Counted from the first letter of the stretch, positions 41,556 through 50,747 are shown. The stretch is 64,000 nt of DNA from Mayfieldus sp963740555 (GCA_963740555.1 CAVUES010000003.1:1-64000), one strand, 5' to 3'. A program made the numbers and translations. The notes: generated from the letters alone by a model not told the origin.

Positions 41556-42704
41556 CTAGGAGCGGCGGCCGTTCCCCGACGCGGGCCGCTCGATCGTCCC
41601 GTACTCGATGCCGCCGTAAAAGAAGGTCGGCACGACCGGCCACTGGCGCTTCCACTCGGCCATCTCCGAGGACGGGAAGACATTGAGGAAACGGGGATCG
41701 CGCGGGTTCGGGTCGGCGAGCGCCTTCTCCTTGATCATCGAGTCGTACTGGTCGATCGAGTCCTCGAGGGTGTTCGAGTTGAGGATCACCTCGCGCCCGA
41801 AGAACTCAGCGGTCCTGCGCACCCCGGGGATCTTCGAGAGATGCGGGTGCCAGGAGTCGGCGGCGACCCCGTTCTCGGAGGAGACCCAGACGCCGTCGTC
41901 GGTGTTGATACAAAGGGAGTGGTTGCCGTCGGTGTGCCCCGGCGTCCAGACCAGGGCCACGCCCTTGCCGAGCTCGACGTCGCCGTCGAGGAGCACGACG
42001 TTGTCCTCGTTTACGCCCTCGATCCCGTCCTTGACGTACCAGGCCCACTGCATCGGGTGCAGCGAGGCGAAGGTGTCCCACTCCTTGCGCTGGGTGAGCA
42101 GCTTGGCGTTCGGGAACAGCGGCTCGACGGCCTCCGGGTGGCCGGGGGGCGGCTTGGTCGAGCCGAGGATGAAGCGCACGTCCTGGACGTGCAGATGGTC
42201 GAAGCTGACGAAGTCGATGTCCTCGGGCCGCAGCCCGGTCTCGGCCAGCGCGCTGGGGACCGTATGCCAGATCTTCGAGAGCACGTTGTAGGCGAGCCAG
42301 TCGCCGCTGCCGCCCGGCAGCTTCTGGAGCTGTTCGATCTGCTGCTCGTAGAAGGGCGCCTCCTGCGGACCGTCGGTGACCGTGGGCTCGTAGGCGAGCG
42401 TGCGCAGCTCCCCGTCGAAGTCCTCGTACTGGATCACCTGCAGGCGGTTGATGATGTTGATGTAGGGGTTGGGCCCCTTGGCGGCGCCCCCGAAAGCGAA
42501 CTTGAGCGGATAGCCCGCCGACGCGATCGGCACCGTGCGGACCGCGCGCACGCGGTTCTCGGCGCGGGCGAAGCGGGCGCGGAACTCGGCCGCCGCCTCG
42601 CGGATCGTCGCTGGGCGATCCCCACGTGGCCAGGTCTCGTTCGCCTCGTCGAACTCGTGAAACGGCTTCAGCCCGACCTTCTCGGGGCTCTCGATCGCCG
42701 CCAT
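41556..42704 (-). CDS. Metallo-beta-lactamase-fold hydrolase
   Basis: 382 residues. Metal ligands: H-x-H-x2-D in FDHLHVQDVR (about residues 170-180) and a later TPGHTDGNHSLCI; an MBL fold with a long N-terminal region (1-130) and a C-terminal segment. The family includes lactonases and other hydrolases; the substrate is unclear. Convergent with the beta-oxidation genes. Confidence 0.78.
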   Translation of the reverse strand: MAAIESPEKVGLKPFHEFDEANETWPRGDRPATIREAAAEFRARFARAENRVRAVRTVPIASAGYPLKFAFGGAAKGPNPYINIINRLQVIQYEDFDGELRTLAYEPTVTDGPQEAPFYEQQIEQLQKLPGGSGDWLAYNVLSKIWHTVPSALAETGLRPEDIDFVSFDHLHVQDVRFILGSTKPPPGHPEAVEPLFPNAKLLTQRKEWDTFASLHPMQWAWYVKDGIEGVNEDNVVLLDGDVELGKGVALVWTPGHTDGNHSLCINTDDGVWVSSENGVAADSWHPHLSKIPGVRRTAEFFGREVILNSNTLEDSIDQYDSMIKEKALADPNPRDPRFLNVFPSSEMAEWKRQWPVVPTFFYGGIEYGTIERPASGNGRRS

Positions 42705-42786
42705 CTGATCCTCCTCGTCCTCGCTCGCTCGGTCGAGGGGAACTCTAGCTTCGGCGACCGTATTCGGGAGCTAGATGTCGGGACTC

Positions 42787-43791
42787 TTAGGGTGCCGGCG
42801 GCGCGATCTCGGCCGGCTCGCCGCCCGGCATCCAGTGCGCCTCCGGCATCGGCGGCGTGTCGCGCAGGTACCACTCCGCGTCGAGCGCCCCCATGCAGCC
42901 GGTGCCGGCGGCGGTGACCGCCTGGCGGTAGGTGTGGTCGACGAGGTCGCCGACCGCGAAGACGCCGGCCAGGTTGGTCTTCGTGGAGCCGTTCTCGGTC
43001 ATCACGTACCCCGGTCCGTCGGTGTCCACCTGCCCCTTGACGAGCTCGGACTGCGGAGTGTGGCCGATCGCCACGAAGGCGCCGCCGACCTCGATCTCCT
43101 CGGTCTCGCCGGTCTCCGCATGACGGAGGCGGACCCTGGCGATCTTCCCGTCCTCGCCGGCGATGAACTCCTCCGGGACGTAGGGGGTCTTGAAATCGAT
43201 GTTGTCGACCGCCCGCGCGCGCTCGATCATGATCTTCGAGGCGCGGAACTCGTCGCGGCGGTGGACGATCGTCAGCTGGCTCGCGTACTTGGAGATGAAG
43301 ATCGAGTCCTCCATCGCCGAGTCGCCGCCGCCGATCACGACCACCTTCTCACCCTCGAAGAAAGCGCCGTCGCAGACTCCGCAGGTGGATACGCCAAGGC
43401 CGGCAAGCTCACGCTCCCCGGGGATGCCGAGGCGCTTCGGCTCCGCGCCCATCGAGAGGATCACCGTCTTCGCGCGGTACTCCTCGTCTCCCAGCCAGAC
43501 CCGCTGGATCCCTCCGTCGGAAAGCTCGATGCGGTCGGCGTCATCGGTGATGAAGCGGGTTCCGAAGCGCTCGGCCTGAGCGCGGAACTGCTGCATCATC
43601 TCCGGCCCCATGATTCCATCGGGATAGCCGGGATAGTTCTCGACGTCGGTGGTGTTCTGGAGCTGTCCGCCCCACTGGAAGCCCTCGATCACCAGCGGCT
43701 CGAGGTTCGCGCGGGAGGCGTAGAGGGCGGCGGTATATCCGGCCGGCCCACCGCCGATGATGATCAGCTCTTCGGTCTTCGGTTCGTTCAT
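42787..43791 (-). CDS. trxB: Thioredoxin reductase
   Basis: 334 residues. N-terminal FAD motif GGGPAGYTAALYASRA, redox-active CGVCDGAFF (the usual form is CATCDG), and the NADPH motif VVIGGGDSAMEDS. Closing ATGCMGALDAEWYL. Electron transfer from NADPH to thioredoxin. SD GAGGAA precedes the ATG. A palindrome lies just upstream (43819-43837). Confidence 0.93.
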   Translation of the reverse strand: MNEPKTEELIIIGGGPAGYTAALYASRANLEPLVIEGFQWGGQLQNTTDVENYPGYPDGIMGPEMMQQFRAQAERFGTRFITDDADRIELSDGGIQRVWLGDEEYRAKTVILSMGAEPKRLGIPGERELAGLGVSTCGVCDGAFFEGEKVVVIGGGDSAMEDSIFISKYASQLTIVHRRDEFRASKIMIERARAVDNIDFKTPYVPEEFIAGEDGKIARVRLRHAETGETEEIEVGGAFVAIGHTPQSELVKGQVDTDGPGYVMTENGSTKTNLAGVFAVGDLVDHTYRQAVTAAGTGCMGALDAEWYLRDTPPMPEAHWMPGGEPAEIAPPAP

Positions 43792-43818
43792 TTCCTCACT
43801 CGTAGCCTAAACACATGG

Positions 43819-43837
43819 TACTTCACTTTCTGAAGTA
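43819..43837. promoter_or_regulatory. Palindromic operator upstream of trxB
   Basis: TACTTCA-5-TGAAGTA has perfect 7-bp arms, 28-46 bp upstream of the trxB start. It is well placed to overlap the promoter (a TAGGCT-like -10 lies between it and the gene). Regulator unidentified. A half-site-like TACTTC...GAAGTA palindrome also occurs inside the integrated element (9650-9664). Confidence 0.5.
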
Positions 43838-43860
43838 TTGGAAGAGGCTCGGACGCAACC

Positions 43861-45045
43861 TCAGCCGCGGCCAAGATAAGGGGCCGGGACGCGATCGATC
43901 GGCTTGCCCTCAACGCCCCAGCGCTGGACGGTGCGGCGGAGCTGGAAGAAGGCCACGACGCCAAACGGGATCGGCAGCCAGAAGGCGTTGAGCCGGTAGG
44001 TGAGGACCGCAGGGAACACGTCGTTGCCGGGAATGCCGAAAAGCACGAAGGCCCCGATCATCCCGGCGTCTACCGCGCCGACGCCGGCGGGCGCGAAGGG
44101 GAACAGGTTGGCGGCCAGCCCGATGAAGAAACCCTGCACGACGACGCCGAGCGGCACCTCGACCCCGTAGGCCTTGAAGCTGGCCCAGAGGATCCCGACG
44201 TTGGCGGCCCAGTAGCCGACGGCGCCGGCGATCGCGATCCAGCCCTGGCCGGGATGGCGCACGATCTCGATCGCCGTGCGCACTCCCCGCGCGGCGGTCT
44301 CGGGGACCGGCGCCAGCCGGTGCGCGAGGCGCCCCATGACGCCGGCGCTGCGAATCCCCTCCAGGCGGCGCTGAAGGTCGCCGGGGATCAAGGTGATCAG
44401 CAGCGAGATCGCGACCACGATGCCGGCGATCGCGGCCGGGATGATCGTCAGCTCGACCGGGGAGTCCCCGTGCAGCACCCCGGTTCTCAGCAGCACCCCG
44501 AAGAGGATCACCGCGGAGACATAGACCGCGTAGAGCAGGACCAGGAAGGCGACCATCCGGCAGGCGGCCCGCCGGGCGCCCATCCCGGCGCGGCGCAGGG
44601 CCCAGTAGTTGAGCGCCACCCCACCGGCGCCGCCGGCCGAGAACAGCAGCGCCGCGGCGAGGCCGGCCATCGTGATCTCGTAGGACTCCGCCCACCTAAG
44701 CGGCAGCACGTCGCCCCCGACGACCCCTTTGAACAGGGTGACAAAGCCGAGGTAGGCGCAGACGTTGAAGCCGACGGCGACGGCGATCCATTTCGCGTCG
44801 CCGTCACCGAGCTTGCCGAGGGCGCTTTCGAGCCCGACCAGCTTCGGGAACAGAAGGTAGATCGCGATGATGAGCAGCAGAACGACGACCAGCGTCTGCG
44901 TGATGCGCCGCCGGGTGAAGAAACTGATCTCGTCGGTCGAGGGCTCTTCGCCGACGTCCCCCCCGTCGGCGCCGGTGGAGAAGTCCTCTTCCTCCGCCTT
45001 CTGATCGAGGGATCTGGCCTCGCTCATCTGCTCCTGCGTAAGCAT
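43861..45045 (-). CDS. Flippase-like / LPG-synthase TM-region protein
   Basis: 394 residues. An acidic N-terminal tail of about 45 residues, then seven to eight TM helices with the AESYEITMAGLAAALLFSAGGAGGVALNYWALRRAG signature of the UPF0104/AglD flippase-like family. Likely translocates a lipid-linked substrate; specificity unknown. It faces trxB on the same strand with 67 bp between. Confidence 0.85.
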   Translation of the reverse strand: MLTQEQMSEARSLDQKAEEEDFSTGADGGDVGEEPSTDEISFFTRRRITQTLVVVLLLIIAIYLLFPKLVGLESALGKLGDGDAKWIAVAVGFNVCAYLGFVTLFKGVVGGDVLPLRWAESYEITMAGLAAALLFSAGGAGGVALNYWALRRAGMGARRAACRMVAFLVLLYAVYVSAVILFGVLLRTGVLHGDSPVELTIIPAAIAGIVVAISLLITLIPGDLQRRLEGIRSAGVMGRLAHRLAPVPETAARGVRTAIEIVRHPGQGWIAIAGAVGYWAANVGILWASFKAYGVEVPLGVVVQGFFIGLAANLFPFAPAGVGAVDAGMIGAFVLFGIPGNDVFPAVLTYRLNAFWLPIPFGVVAFFQLRRTVQRWGVEGKPIDRVPAPYLGRG

Positions 45046-45082
45046 GCTACCCAGGCAGTTGCGTCGGAACCAGGCCCGCGGT

Positions 45083-46045
45083 TCACTCGCGCCGGGTTAC
45101 GGACACCCGTTCAAGTGCCTGCAAAGCACGATTGACCTTCAGCACCAGGGGCTCCACGAACGGCTCGCCGCGCCGCACAGCGGCGACCAGCAGGGCGCCG
45201 GCGGCGAGGTCGGTGACATAGTGCTCGCCGAGGTAGACGAGCGCGAACCCAAGCGTCAGCGCGTAGGTCCAGCCCACCGCGCCCTCGACCGGGCCGGCCT
45301 CGCTGAGCTGGATCGCGACCATCAGCGAGGTGGCGAAGTGAAGCGACGGCATCGCCGCCCACGGGTTGCCGCCCAGCGAGTCGTACATCCGCTCCCACGC
45401 GCGGCCCCAGGTCTGCTCGCCGACCTCGACCATGACTCGCCGCACCTCGCCCTCGGTCAGCCCCTGCTCGGAAGACCACCACGGAGGGGCAGTGGGAACC
45501 AGGAAGTAGAAGATGCATCCGACGTCATAGGTCGCGGCGAGCTGGCGGGCGGCGCGGGGGAAGCGCTCGTTATGGCGGACCAGGATCCAGGTCATCGCCA
45601 GGTGCGGCTCCAGGAACCACAGCCAATGCGCCCAGGTGAGGATCCGGTCGACGACGTTTCTGCGGCCGAGGCCGGCCAGCGCCCTCTGCAGGCGGACGCT
45701 CGGTAACTGGCCAGCGCCCAGAAACCGGTCGGCGACTATTGGATAGTTCGTGCGCAGCCGGGACTGCAGCCGCTCCGGCTTGTCGTAGGGCAGCTCGTGC
45801 ACCATCACGAAGGCCCACATCTGCTGTGCGAAGAGGAGGGCGTCGCGCACCTTCGAGCGCGGCCAGAGCACGGTCATCGCCAGCGGACCGGCCGCCGTGG
45901 CGGCGATCGTCACCGAGGCAGGGATGTGCCGGCGGCGCCGGATCAGCGGGATCGCGACCGAGGCGACGACCGTCGCCGCCGCGGCGGCGCGGACCAGCGT
46001 CCGGCCACCGGTGCCCGACTTCCGCTTGCTACTCGACCAAGGCAA
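45083..46045 (-). CDS. PAP2/Aur1-like phosphatase or transferase
   Basis: 320 residues. A membrane protein with PAP2 signature MPSLHFATSLMVA and YLGEHYVTDLAAGALL (conserved His/Asp pair) preceded by several TM helices. Members dephosphorylate lipid phosphates or transfer inositol phosphate (Aur1/Ipt1). Follows the di-iron fusion gene on the same strand. Confidence 0.86.
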   Translation of the reverse strand: MPWSSSKRKSGTGGRTLVRAAAAATVVASVAIPLIRRRRHIPASVTIAATAAGPLAMTVLWPRSKVRDALLFAQQMWAFVMVHELPYDKPERLQSRLRTNYPIVADRFLGAGQLPSVRLQRALAGLGRRNVVDRILTWAHWLWFLEPHLAMTWILVRHNERFPRAARQLAATYDVGCIFYFLVPTAPPWWSSEQGLTEGEVRRVMVEVGEQTWGRAWERMYDSLGGNPWAAMPSLHFATSLMVAIQLSEAGPVEGAVGWTYALTLGFALVYLGEHYVTDLAAGALLVAAVRRGEPFVEPLVLKVNRALQALERVSVTRRE

Positions 46046-46069
46046 GTAGCGGAATCTAACGGCGCGGGC

Positions 46070-47932
46070 TCAGGCGGTCTGCGAGACGACCACCGGCTCG
46101 ATGTCGACCGGCTGCGCGATCGGCCCCGCCTCCAGACCGCGCGGGTCGATCGGCCCCGGCATCAGCTCCTCCGGCGGCGGGATCTCGACTCCGATCACGT
46201 CCATGCGGCGTCGCAGCGCGTTGTATGCGAACCCGTAGACGTGCGAGGAGTGATTGTCGTAGCTGACGAACTCGGTCACATTGGGGTCCTCATACGGCGG
46301 TATGAACACGCGCGCCGCCTCGGGCAGGAGGCGGGTAAGCGTGTTGAGGACCACGTCGCGCATCTCGTGACGCTCCCGGCAGACGTCGCGCAGGAAGCGC
46401 ACCCCGAAGGCAATGTGGCGATGCTCGTCCTGCTCGACCAGGGAGAACCCCTTCTGAAAGCCGGGGAACATCGAGTGGTCCTCCATGTACTGCAGGATCA
46501 CCCGCTGCCCGGTCATCGCCAGCACACCCTCGGTGACCATGTGGTAGATCACGATCCCCTCGACGAAAAGCTCGAGGTCGTCAGGATCGCGCATGAGGCG
46601 ATTGGCGACGTCGCGCAGCGAGTCGTCGAAGAGGAAGTGCCAGGGGCCGATCATCGTCTCCTCGGCCTCCGTCAGCCGTGAGCGCATGTCGTCGGCCGAG
46701 AGCGCCATCACCTCGGAAGCCCAGCGATCGAAGAAGACCGCGTGCCTGGTCTCGTCGACGAGTTGGGTGGCCAGAAATGCCTCGGCCTCCCCGGTCGGCG
46801 CCGCGAGCATGAACGGCGCCAAGTCGGCCGCCACCCGCTCCTCGCCGACGTAGAAACTCGACATCGTCCAAGCGGTGTTTCGCTGCGCATCGGTCGGTGT
46901 CGTCAGCCACTGCTCGCGATCGATCGAGAAGTCGAGCTCGTGGGAACGCCAGTTTCGCTTCTCCCACAGCGCATAGAGCTGCTCGTAGCTGAGCAGGTTG
47001 TCGCGCTTCGCCGCCGCCCCGCCCTGGGCGGGGTCGATGGTGCGTGACCCGGCGCCATTGGTGCTCGAGCCCCAGGAGCCGATACGGCTTTGCTGGATCG
47101 CGCGCTGGCGTTGCTCGCGCTCCAGCTCGGGCCCGTCGACTCCGTCGGCGCGATCGGCCCAGCGCCCGAACAGCGTCACCGGATGCATCGCGCCGTCAGC
47201 GCGGGTGAGGCCGCTCTGCATCGCGACCGTCGGGGTGACGTCGCCGCGCAGCAGCTTTCCCCAGGTGGCGCGGGAGAGGCGCACGGTCGAGCCCGGGGTT
47301 TCGGCCCCATTGTCCGACCCGACGCGTACCTCGATCCTGCCGTCGTCCACATCGACCACCCAACGGCCCCCGCCCTCCCCGAGGATCTCGAAGGCGATGG
47401 CGAAGCGTTGCCCGCGCGTCCACGCGGGATCAATCGCGTAGGGCAGGGAGCGATAGATGAGGTCTGGGTCGACGTCGACCCCCAGGGCGGCCATCTTGCG
47501 TGGACCTGCCTCGGGGTCGAGATGGCGCAGCTTCAGCGCCTTACGGCGCTTGCCGCGCAGCCGCAGGCGCCGGCGCAGCATCAGCCCGAGAGGGCTCGCT
47601 CCTGCGGCCAGCCGCGCCAGCCCCCGGGGGTCGGTCTCGATCGCGAAGTCCTCGCCGGCGTCGCCGTTGGACGGATTGACGGTGGCCGGCCCACCGTCCT
47701 CGGATCCGCGCACGGTCCAGTCTCCGAGACCTTCGACGCTGAGCCGCCAGCTGAGGTCGGCGGGCATCGTCGCCGCCGCCGCTGGCAGGGATTGGACGAT
47801 CAGCTTCGCCGCCAGCTCGGGGTCGGCGCTCGCCATTCGCCGAAGCGCCGCCTCCATGGTCCCGTTCGAGGAGCCCGCCCCAGATCGATTGGAGAGATTC
47901 GCGTCGGTCGCCGACTCAGCGCTGCGTTCCAT
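46070..47932 (-). CDS. SCP2-like domains fused to R2-like di-iron oxidase
   Basis: 620 residues from ATG 47932 (GGAGGAGG upstream). The N-terminal 280 residues hold two sterol-carrier-like (SCP2) units, each with a GRWVVDVDDG-type strand and RG.VTP. A ribonucleotide-reductase-R2-type helical di-iron domain follows (about 310-570). Its ligands are visible: Glu in VGEERVAADL, E-x2-H in VDETRHAVFF, Glu in EGIVIYHMVTEGV, and E-x2-H in VEQDEHRHIAFG. This fits the R2-like oxidase family (R2lox) or an oxygenase acting on a lipid held by SCP2 (inference). Confidence 0.82.
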   Translation of the reverse strand: MERSAESATDANLSNRSGAGSSNGTMEAALRRMASADPELAAKLIVQSLPAAAATMPADLSWRLSVEGLGDWTVRGSEDGGPATVNPSNGDAGEDFAIETDPRGLARLAAGASPLGLMLRRRLRLRGKRRKALKLRHLDPEAGPRKMAALGVDVDPDLIYRSLPYAIDPAWTRGQRFAIAFEILGEGGGRWVVDVDDGRIEVRVGSDNGAETPGSTVRLSRATWGKLLRGDVTPTVAMQSGLTRADGAMHPVTLFGRWADRADGVDGPELEREQRQRAIQQSRIGSWGSSTNGAGSRTIDPAQGGAAAKRDNLLSYEQLYALWEKRNWRSHELDFSIDREQWLTTPTDAQRNTAWTMSSFYVGEERVAADLAPFMLAAPTGEAEAFLATQLVDETRHAVFFDRWASEVMALSADDMRSRLTEAEETMIGPWHFLFDDSLRDVANRLMRDPDDLELFVEGIVIYHMVTEGVLAMTGQRVILQYMEDHSMFPGFQKGFSLVEQDEHRHIAFGVRFLRDVCRERHEMRDVVLNTLTRLLPEAARVFIPPYEDPNVTEFVSYDNHSSHVYGFAYNALRRRMDVIGVEIPPPEELMPGPIDPRGLEAGPIAQPVDIEPVVVSQTA

Positions 47933-47953
47933 CTTTCCTCCTCCGTTATTTGC

Positions 47954-48067
47954 GGCGGCTGCGCCGCCTGACCATCTCTTGCGGCCGCTTCGCGGCCTGA
48001 CATGCACCTGCGGCGACACTCTGTGTCGCCGCCCAACCCGAAAGTGCCGCGACACTCTGTGTCGCGG
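47954..48067. repeat. Cluster of four trinucleotide-loop hairpins
   Basis: Hairpins at 47954-47968 (GGCGGC, loop TGC), 47983-47997 (GGCCGC, loop TTC), 48010-48032 (10-bp arms GCGGCGACAC, loop TCT) and 48047-48067 (9-bp arms CCGCGACAC, loop TCT). They lie between the divergent di-iron and oxidase-like genes, upstream of the minus-strand start. Perfect stems with 3-nt loops recurring four times are unlikely by chance. Confidence 0.8.
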
Positions 48068-48159
48068 CCGTTCAAACCTGGCTGGCTGGCCAATTCTTCC
48101 ACTCCCGGCCGTCGTTGCCAAGCACGCGCCCGCCTACGACTCCGCGCCCAGACGAATAC

Positions 48160-48166
48160 ATAGAAT
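48160..48166 (+). promoter_or_regulatory. TAGAAT -10 box before oxidase-like operon
   Basis: TAGAAT (48161-48166) lies 9 bp upstream of the TTG start and is followed by GGCCGC. Matching ATAGAATGC(C)GGCC blocks precede the diheme cytochrome gene and ctaC. Predicts a very short leader. Confidence 0.5.
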
Positions 48167-48175
48167 GGCCGCGCT

Positions 48176-49045
48176 TTGGCGCCGCCGCGGACACGTGCCC
48201 GCCGCCTCCTCGCCTCAATCGGGGCGGCGCTGCTCACCCTTGCCCTGGCGGCCGCGCCGGCGAGCGCCAACGTGATCTCGCCCGAACCTCCCCACTCGCC
48301 GCAGGCCCACGAACTCAACACGCTCTACTGGATCATCATCGTCGTCGTCGTGGTGCTGACCACGGTTGTCAACGTGGCGCTGATCTCGGCTGTGGTCCGC
48401 TACCGGGAGCGGCGCGGCCGCGAGCCGCGCCAGGTGCGCAGCGGGCGCCGCGTCCAGATGCGTGTCGCCGCCGCGCTGGCAGCGCTTGCCGCCGCGATGT
48501 TCGTGGTCAGCATCGTCTTCACGCAGAAGGCGCGCGACCGGGCGCCGACCGGCCCGCAGGGGCTGCAAGCCTCCTCGGAGACGGTCACTGGCAGCGCCGC
48601 GGCGCCAATCGGGACCTCGACTCCGCCGGCCAGCCAGAACGCCAACCCGCTCCAGATAACCGCCACCGGGCAGCAATGGCTGTGGCGCTACACCTACCCC
48701 AACGGCGCCTTCTCCTACTACCAGCTCGTCGTTCCGGTCGACACCTCGGTGCAGCTGAACCTCGTGACCACCGACGTCGTCCACGGCTGGTTCGTACCCG
48801 AGCTGAGCGGCAAGTTCGACGCCGTGCCGGGCAAGGTCAACCACGCCTGGTTTCGGGCCGACCGGATCGGTAACTACTTCGGTCGCAGCTCGACCTTCTC
48901 GGGGGCCGCCTACGCCGCCGATCGGATCGAGGTCTCGGTCGTGACCCCGCGGCAATACCAGGACTTCATCGCCACGCAGAAGCAGGAGATCCAGCAGGCC
49001 CAGGACATCGTCGTCCAGCAAATCCAATCGGGGCAGACGCAATGA
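48176..49045 (+). CDS. Cytochrome oxidase subunit II homologue lacking CuA
   Basis: 289 residues, TTG start. Signal/TM hairpin (TM at about residues 55-75 and 97-115) then the cupredoxin domain: TATGQQWLWRYTYP, VVHGWFVPELSGKFDAVPGKVNHAW. In normal subunit II the next block holds the CuA ligands (GQCAEFCGLSHxxM-type). Here it reads NYFGRSSTFSGAAYAAD, so both Cys, the following His and the Met are gone while the fold is kept. It cannot form CuA. It overlaps the subunit I-like gene by 4 bp. Confidence 0.85.
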   Translation: MAPPRTRARRLLASIGAALLTLALAAAPASANVISPEPPHSPQAHELNTLYWIIIVVVVVLTTVVNVALISAVVRYRERRGREPRQVRSGRRVQMRVAAALAALAAAMFVVSIVFTQKARDRAPTGPQGLQASSETVTGSAAAPIGTSTPPASQNANPLQITATGQQWLWRYTYPNGAFSYYQLVVPVDTSVQLNLVTTDVVHGWFVPELSGKFDAVPGKVNHAWFRADRIGNYFGRSSTFSGAAYAADRIEVSVVTPRQYQDFIATQKQEIQQAQDIVVQQIQSGQTQ

Positions 49046-50742
49046 CACCGCCGCCCGCCACGACGATCGTCCCCACCCGGCCGGAGCTGGCGACCGACGG
49101 CTATCCGCAGCGCCGCCCGCGCTGGGTCGAGCTGGCGACCAGCGCCGACCACAAGGACGTCGGGCGGATGTTCATCGCCGGTTCGCTCGGATTCCTGCTC
49201 CTGGCGACGATCGAGTGGGTGCTGATGCGCCTGCAGCTGGCGATCCCGGAGAACACCATGCTGAGGCCGGAGTTCTTCAACCGGCTGCTCTCCCTCTACG
49301 GCGAGACGGCGATCTTCCTGTTCGCGATCCCCCTTGTCGTCGGGCTCGTCTACTACGTCGTGCCGCTTCAGATCGGTGCCCGCACGACCGCCCTTCCACG
49401 CCTCGGCCAACTCGCCTTCTGGCTCTGGTCGGCGGGCGCGACGACCCTCTACTCGAGCCTGATCTTCACCCCGCCGGAGTCCGGCGTAAACCCACTGCCG
49501 CCGCTCTCGAGCATCGCCTTTGCGCCCAGCAATGGCGCCGACGTCTGGCTCGGCTCGGCCGGGCTCATCTGCCTCGGCTTCGTCTGCTTCGCGATCAACA
49601 TGATCGCCACCCTGCGAAACCTGCGTGCTCCCGGGCTCGCCTGGCGCCGGCTGCCCCCGTTTGCGTGGGCGGCGACGGTGGGGACCTGGCTGCTCGGCTT
49701 CATCTCGGTGGTGATGCTCGGCGCGGTGGCGATGCTGATGTTCGATCGCAACGTCAACGGCATCTTCTTCGAGGGCGACGCCGGCGGGTCGCCGCTGCTC
49801 TGGCAGCACCTGAGCTGGATCTTCTTCAGCGGCGCTTACACGCTGATCGTGATCGCGGCCTTCGGCGCGATCGCCGAGATCGTCCCCGCCTTCTCGCGCA
49901 AGCCCCTGTTCAGCCGCGAGGCGGTGATGGCGTCGCTGGCGGCGATCGCCGTGCTCGGGACCCTGGCCTGGATGCAGAACATGTACTCGGACCCGATCGG
50001 CATCGGCTGGAGCTACTTCGCGATGGCGATGGCGATGCTGACTGTGATCCCGTTCGGCCTCGTGCTTTTCAACCTGATCGCGACGATGATCGGCGGCTCG
50101 ATCCGGATGCGGGCACCGATGCTGTTCGCGACCGGCGCGCTGGCGATGATCGCGTTCGGGCTCGCCGGGGAGCTGGGGCAGTCGGCGGTCGGGGTGGCCT
50201 GGCAGCTTCAGAACACGACCGACGCCACCGCCTCCACCCACTACGCGCTGGTCGGCGCGGCGATCCTTGGCGGGCTCGCGGCCCTTCATTACTGGTTCCC
50301 CAAGATGACCGGGCGCATCCTCGGCGAGAGCCTCGGCCGGATCTCCTTCTGGACCATCCTCGTCGGCCTCAACGTCGCCTTCTTCCCTCTGGTACTCGCC
50401 GGCCTGCAGGGCCAGGTCGTCGACGTCTACAAGTTCTACGGAGGCACCGGCGTCAGCGCCGACAACCTGGTGGCGACGATCGGCGCCTTCATGCTCGGCG
50501 TGGGCGTCCTGCTGGCCCTCGCCAACGTCGTTCTCAGCCTCCGCTCCGGGGTCCGCGCGGGCCACGACCCCTGGGGCGGGACGTCGCTGGAATGGCTGGC
50601 GCTATCGCCGCCGCCGCCGCACAACTTCGACCTGTTGCCCGACGTCCGAAGCCACGAGCCGCTTCGTGACATTCGCGACGCGATCGCCCGCCAGAGCGAG
50701 GCCGGCGGCAAGCAGGCACGCGAGTCGCAGCCGGTAGCCTGA
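49042..50742 (+). CDS. Degenerate heme-copper oxidase subunit I homologue
   Basis: 566 residues with the 12-TM layout and recognisable landmarks (ADHKDVGRMF, ALPRLGQLAFW, HYWFPKMTGR). Aligned with the canonical subunit I in this window, five of six metal-binding His are replaced: TM2 heme a His is Tyr86, CuB His positions are Ser263, Met311 and Gln312, heme a3 His is Ser398. Only His400 remains. The cross-linked Tyr is Thr267. It should bind no CuB and at most a stripped heme. It forms an operon with ctaA and ctaB. Confidence 0.88.
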   Translation: MTPPPATTIVPTRPELATDGYPQRRPRWVELATSADHKDVGRMFIAGSLGFLLLATIEWVLMRLQLAIPENTMLRPEFFNRLLSLYGETAIFLFAIPLVVGLVYYVVPLQIGARTTALPRLGQLAFWLWSAGATTLYSSLIFTPPESGVNPLPPLSSIAFAPSNGADVWLGSAGLICLGFVCFAINMIATLRNLRAPGLAWRRLPPFAWAATVGTWLLGFISVVMLGAVAMLMFDRNVNGIFFEGDAGGSPLLWQHLSWIFFSGAYTLIVIAAFGAIAEIVPAFSRKPLFSREAVMASLAAIAVLGTLAWMQNMYSDPIGIGWSYFAMAMAMLTVIPFGLVLFNLIATMIGGSIRMRAPMLFATGALAMIAFGLAGELGQSAVGVAWQLQNTTDATASTHYALVGAAILGGLAALHYWFPKMTGRILGESLGRISFWTILVGLNVAFFPLVLAGLQGQVVDVYKFYGGTGVSADNLVATIGAFMLGVGVLLALANVVLSLRSGVRAGHDPWGGTSLEWLALSPPPPHNFDLLPDVRSHEPLRDIRDAIARQSEAGGKQARESQPVA

Positions 50743-50747
50743 ACGGG

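Noticed and set aside
48176..49045. Quinol-oxidase (bo3) subunit II as explanation of the missing CuA
   Set aside because: Quinol oxidases lose CuA but keep all heme and CuB ligands in subunit I; here subunit I has also lost them, so a normal quinol oxidase is not a sufficient explanation.
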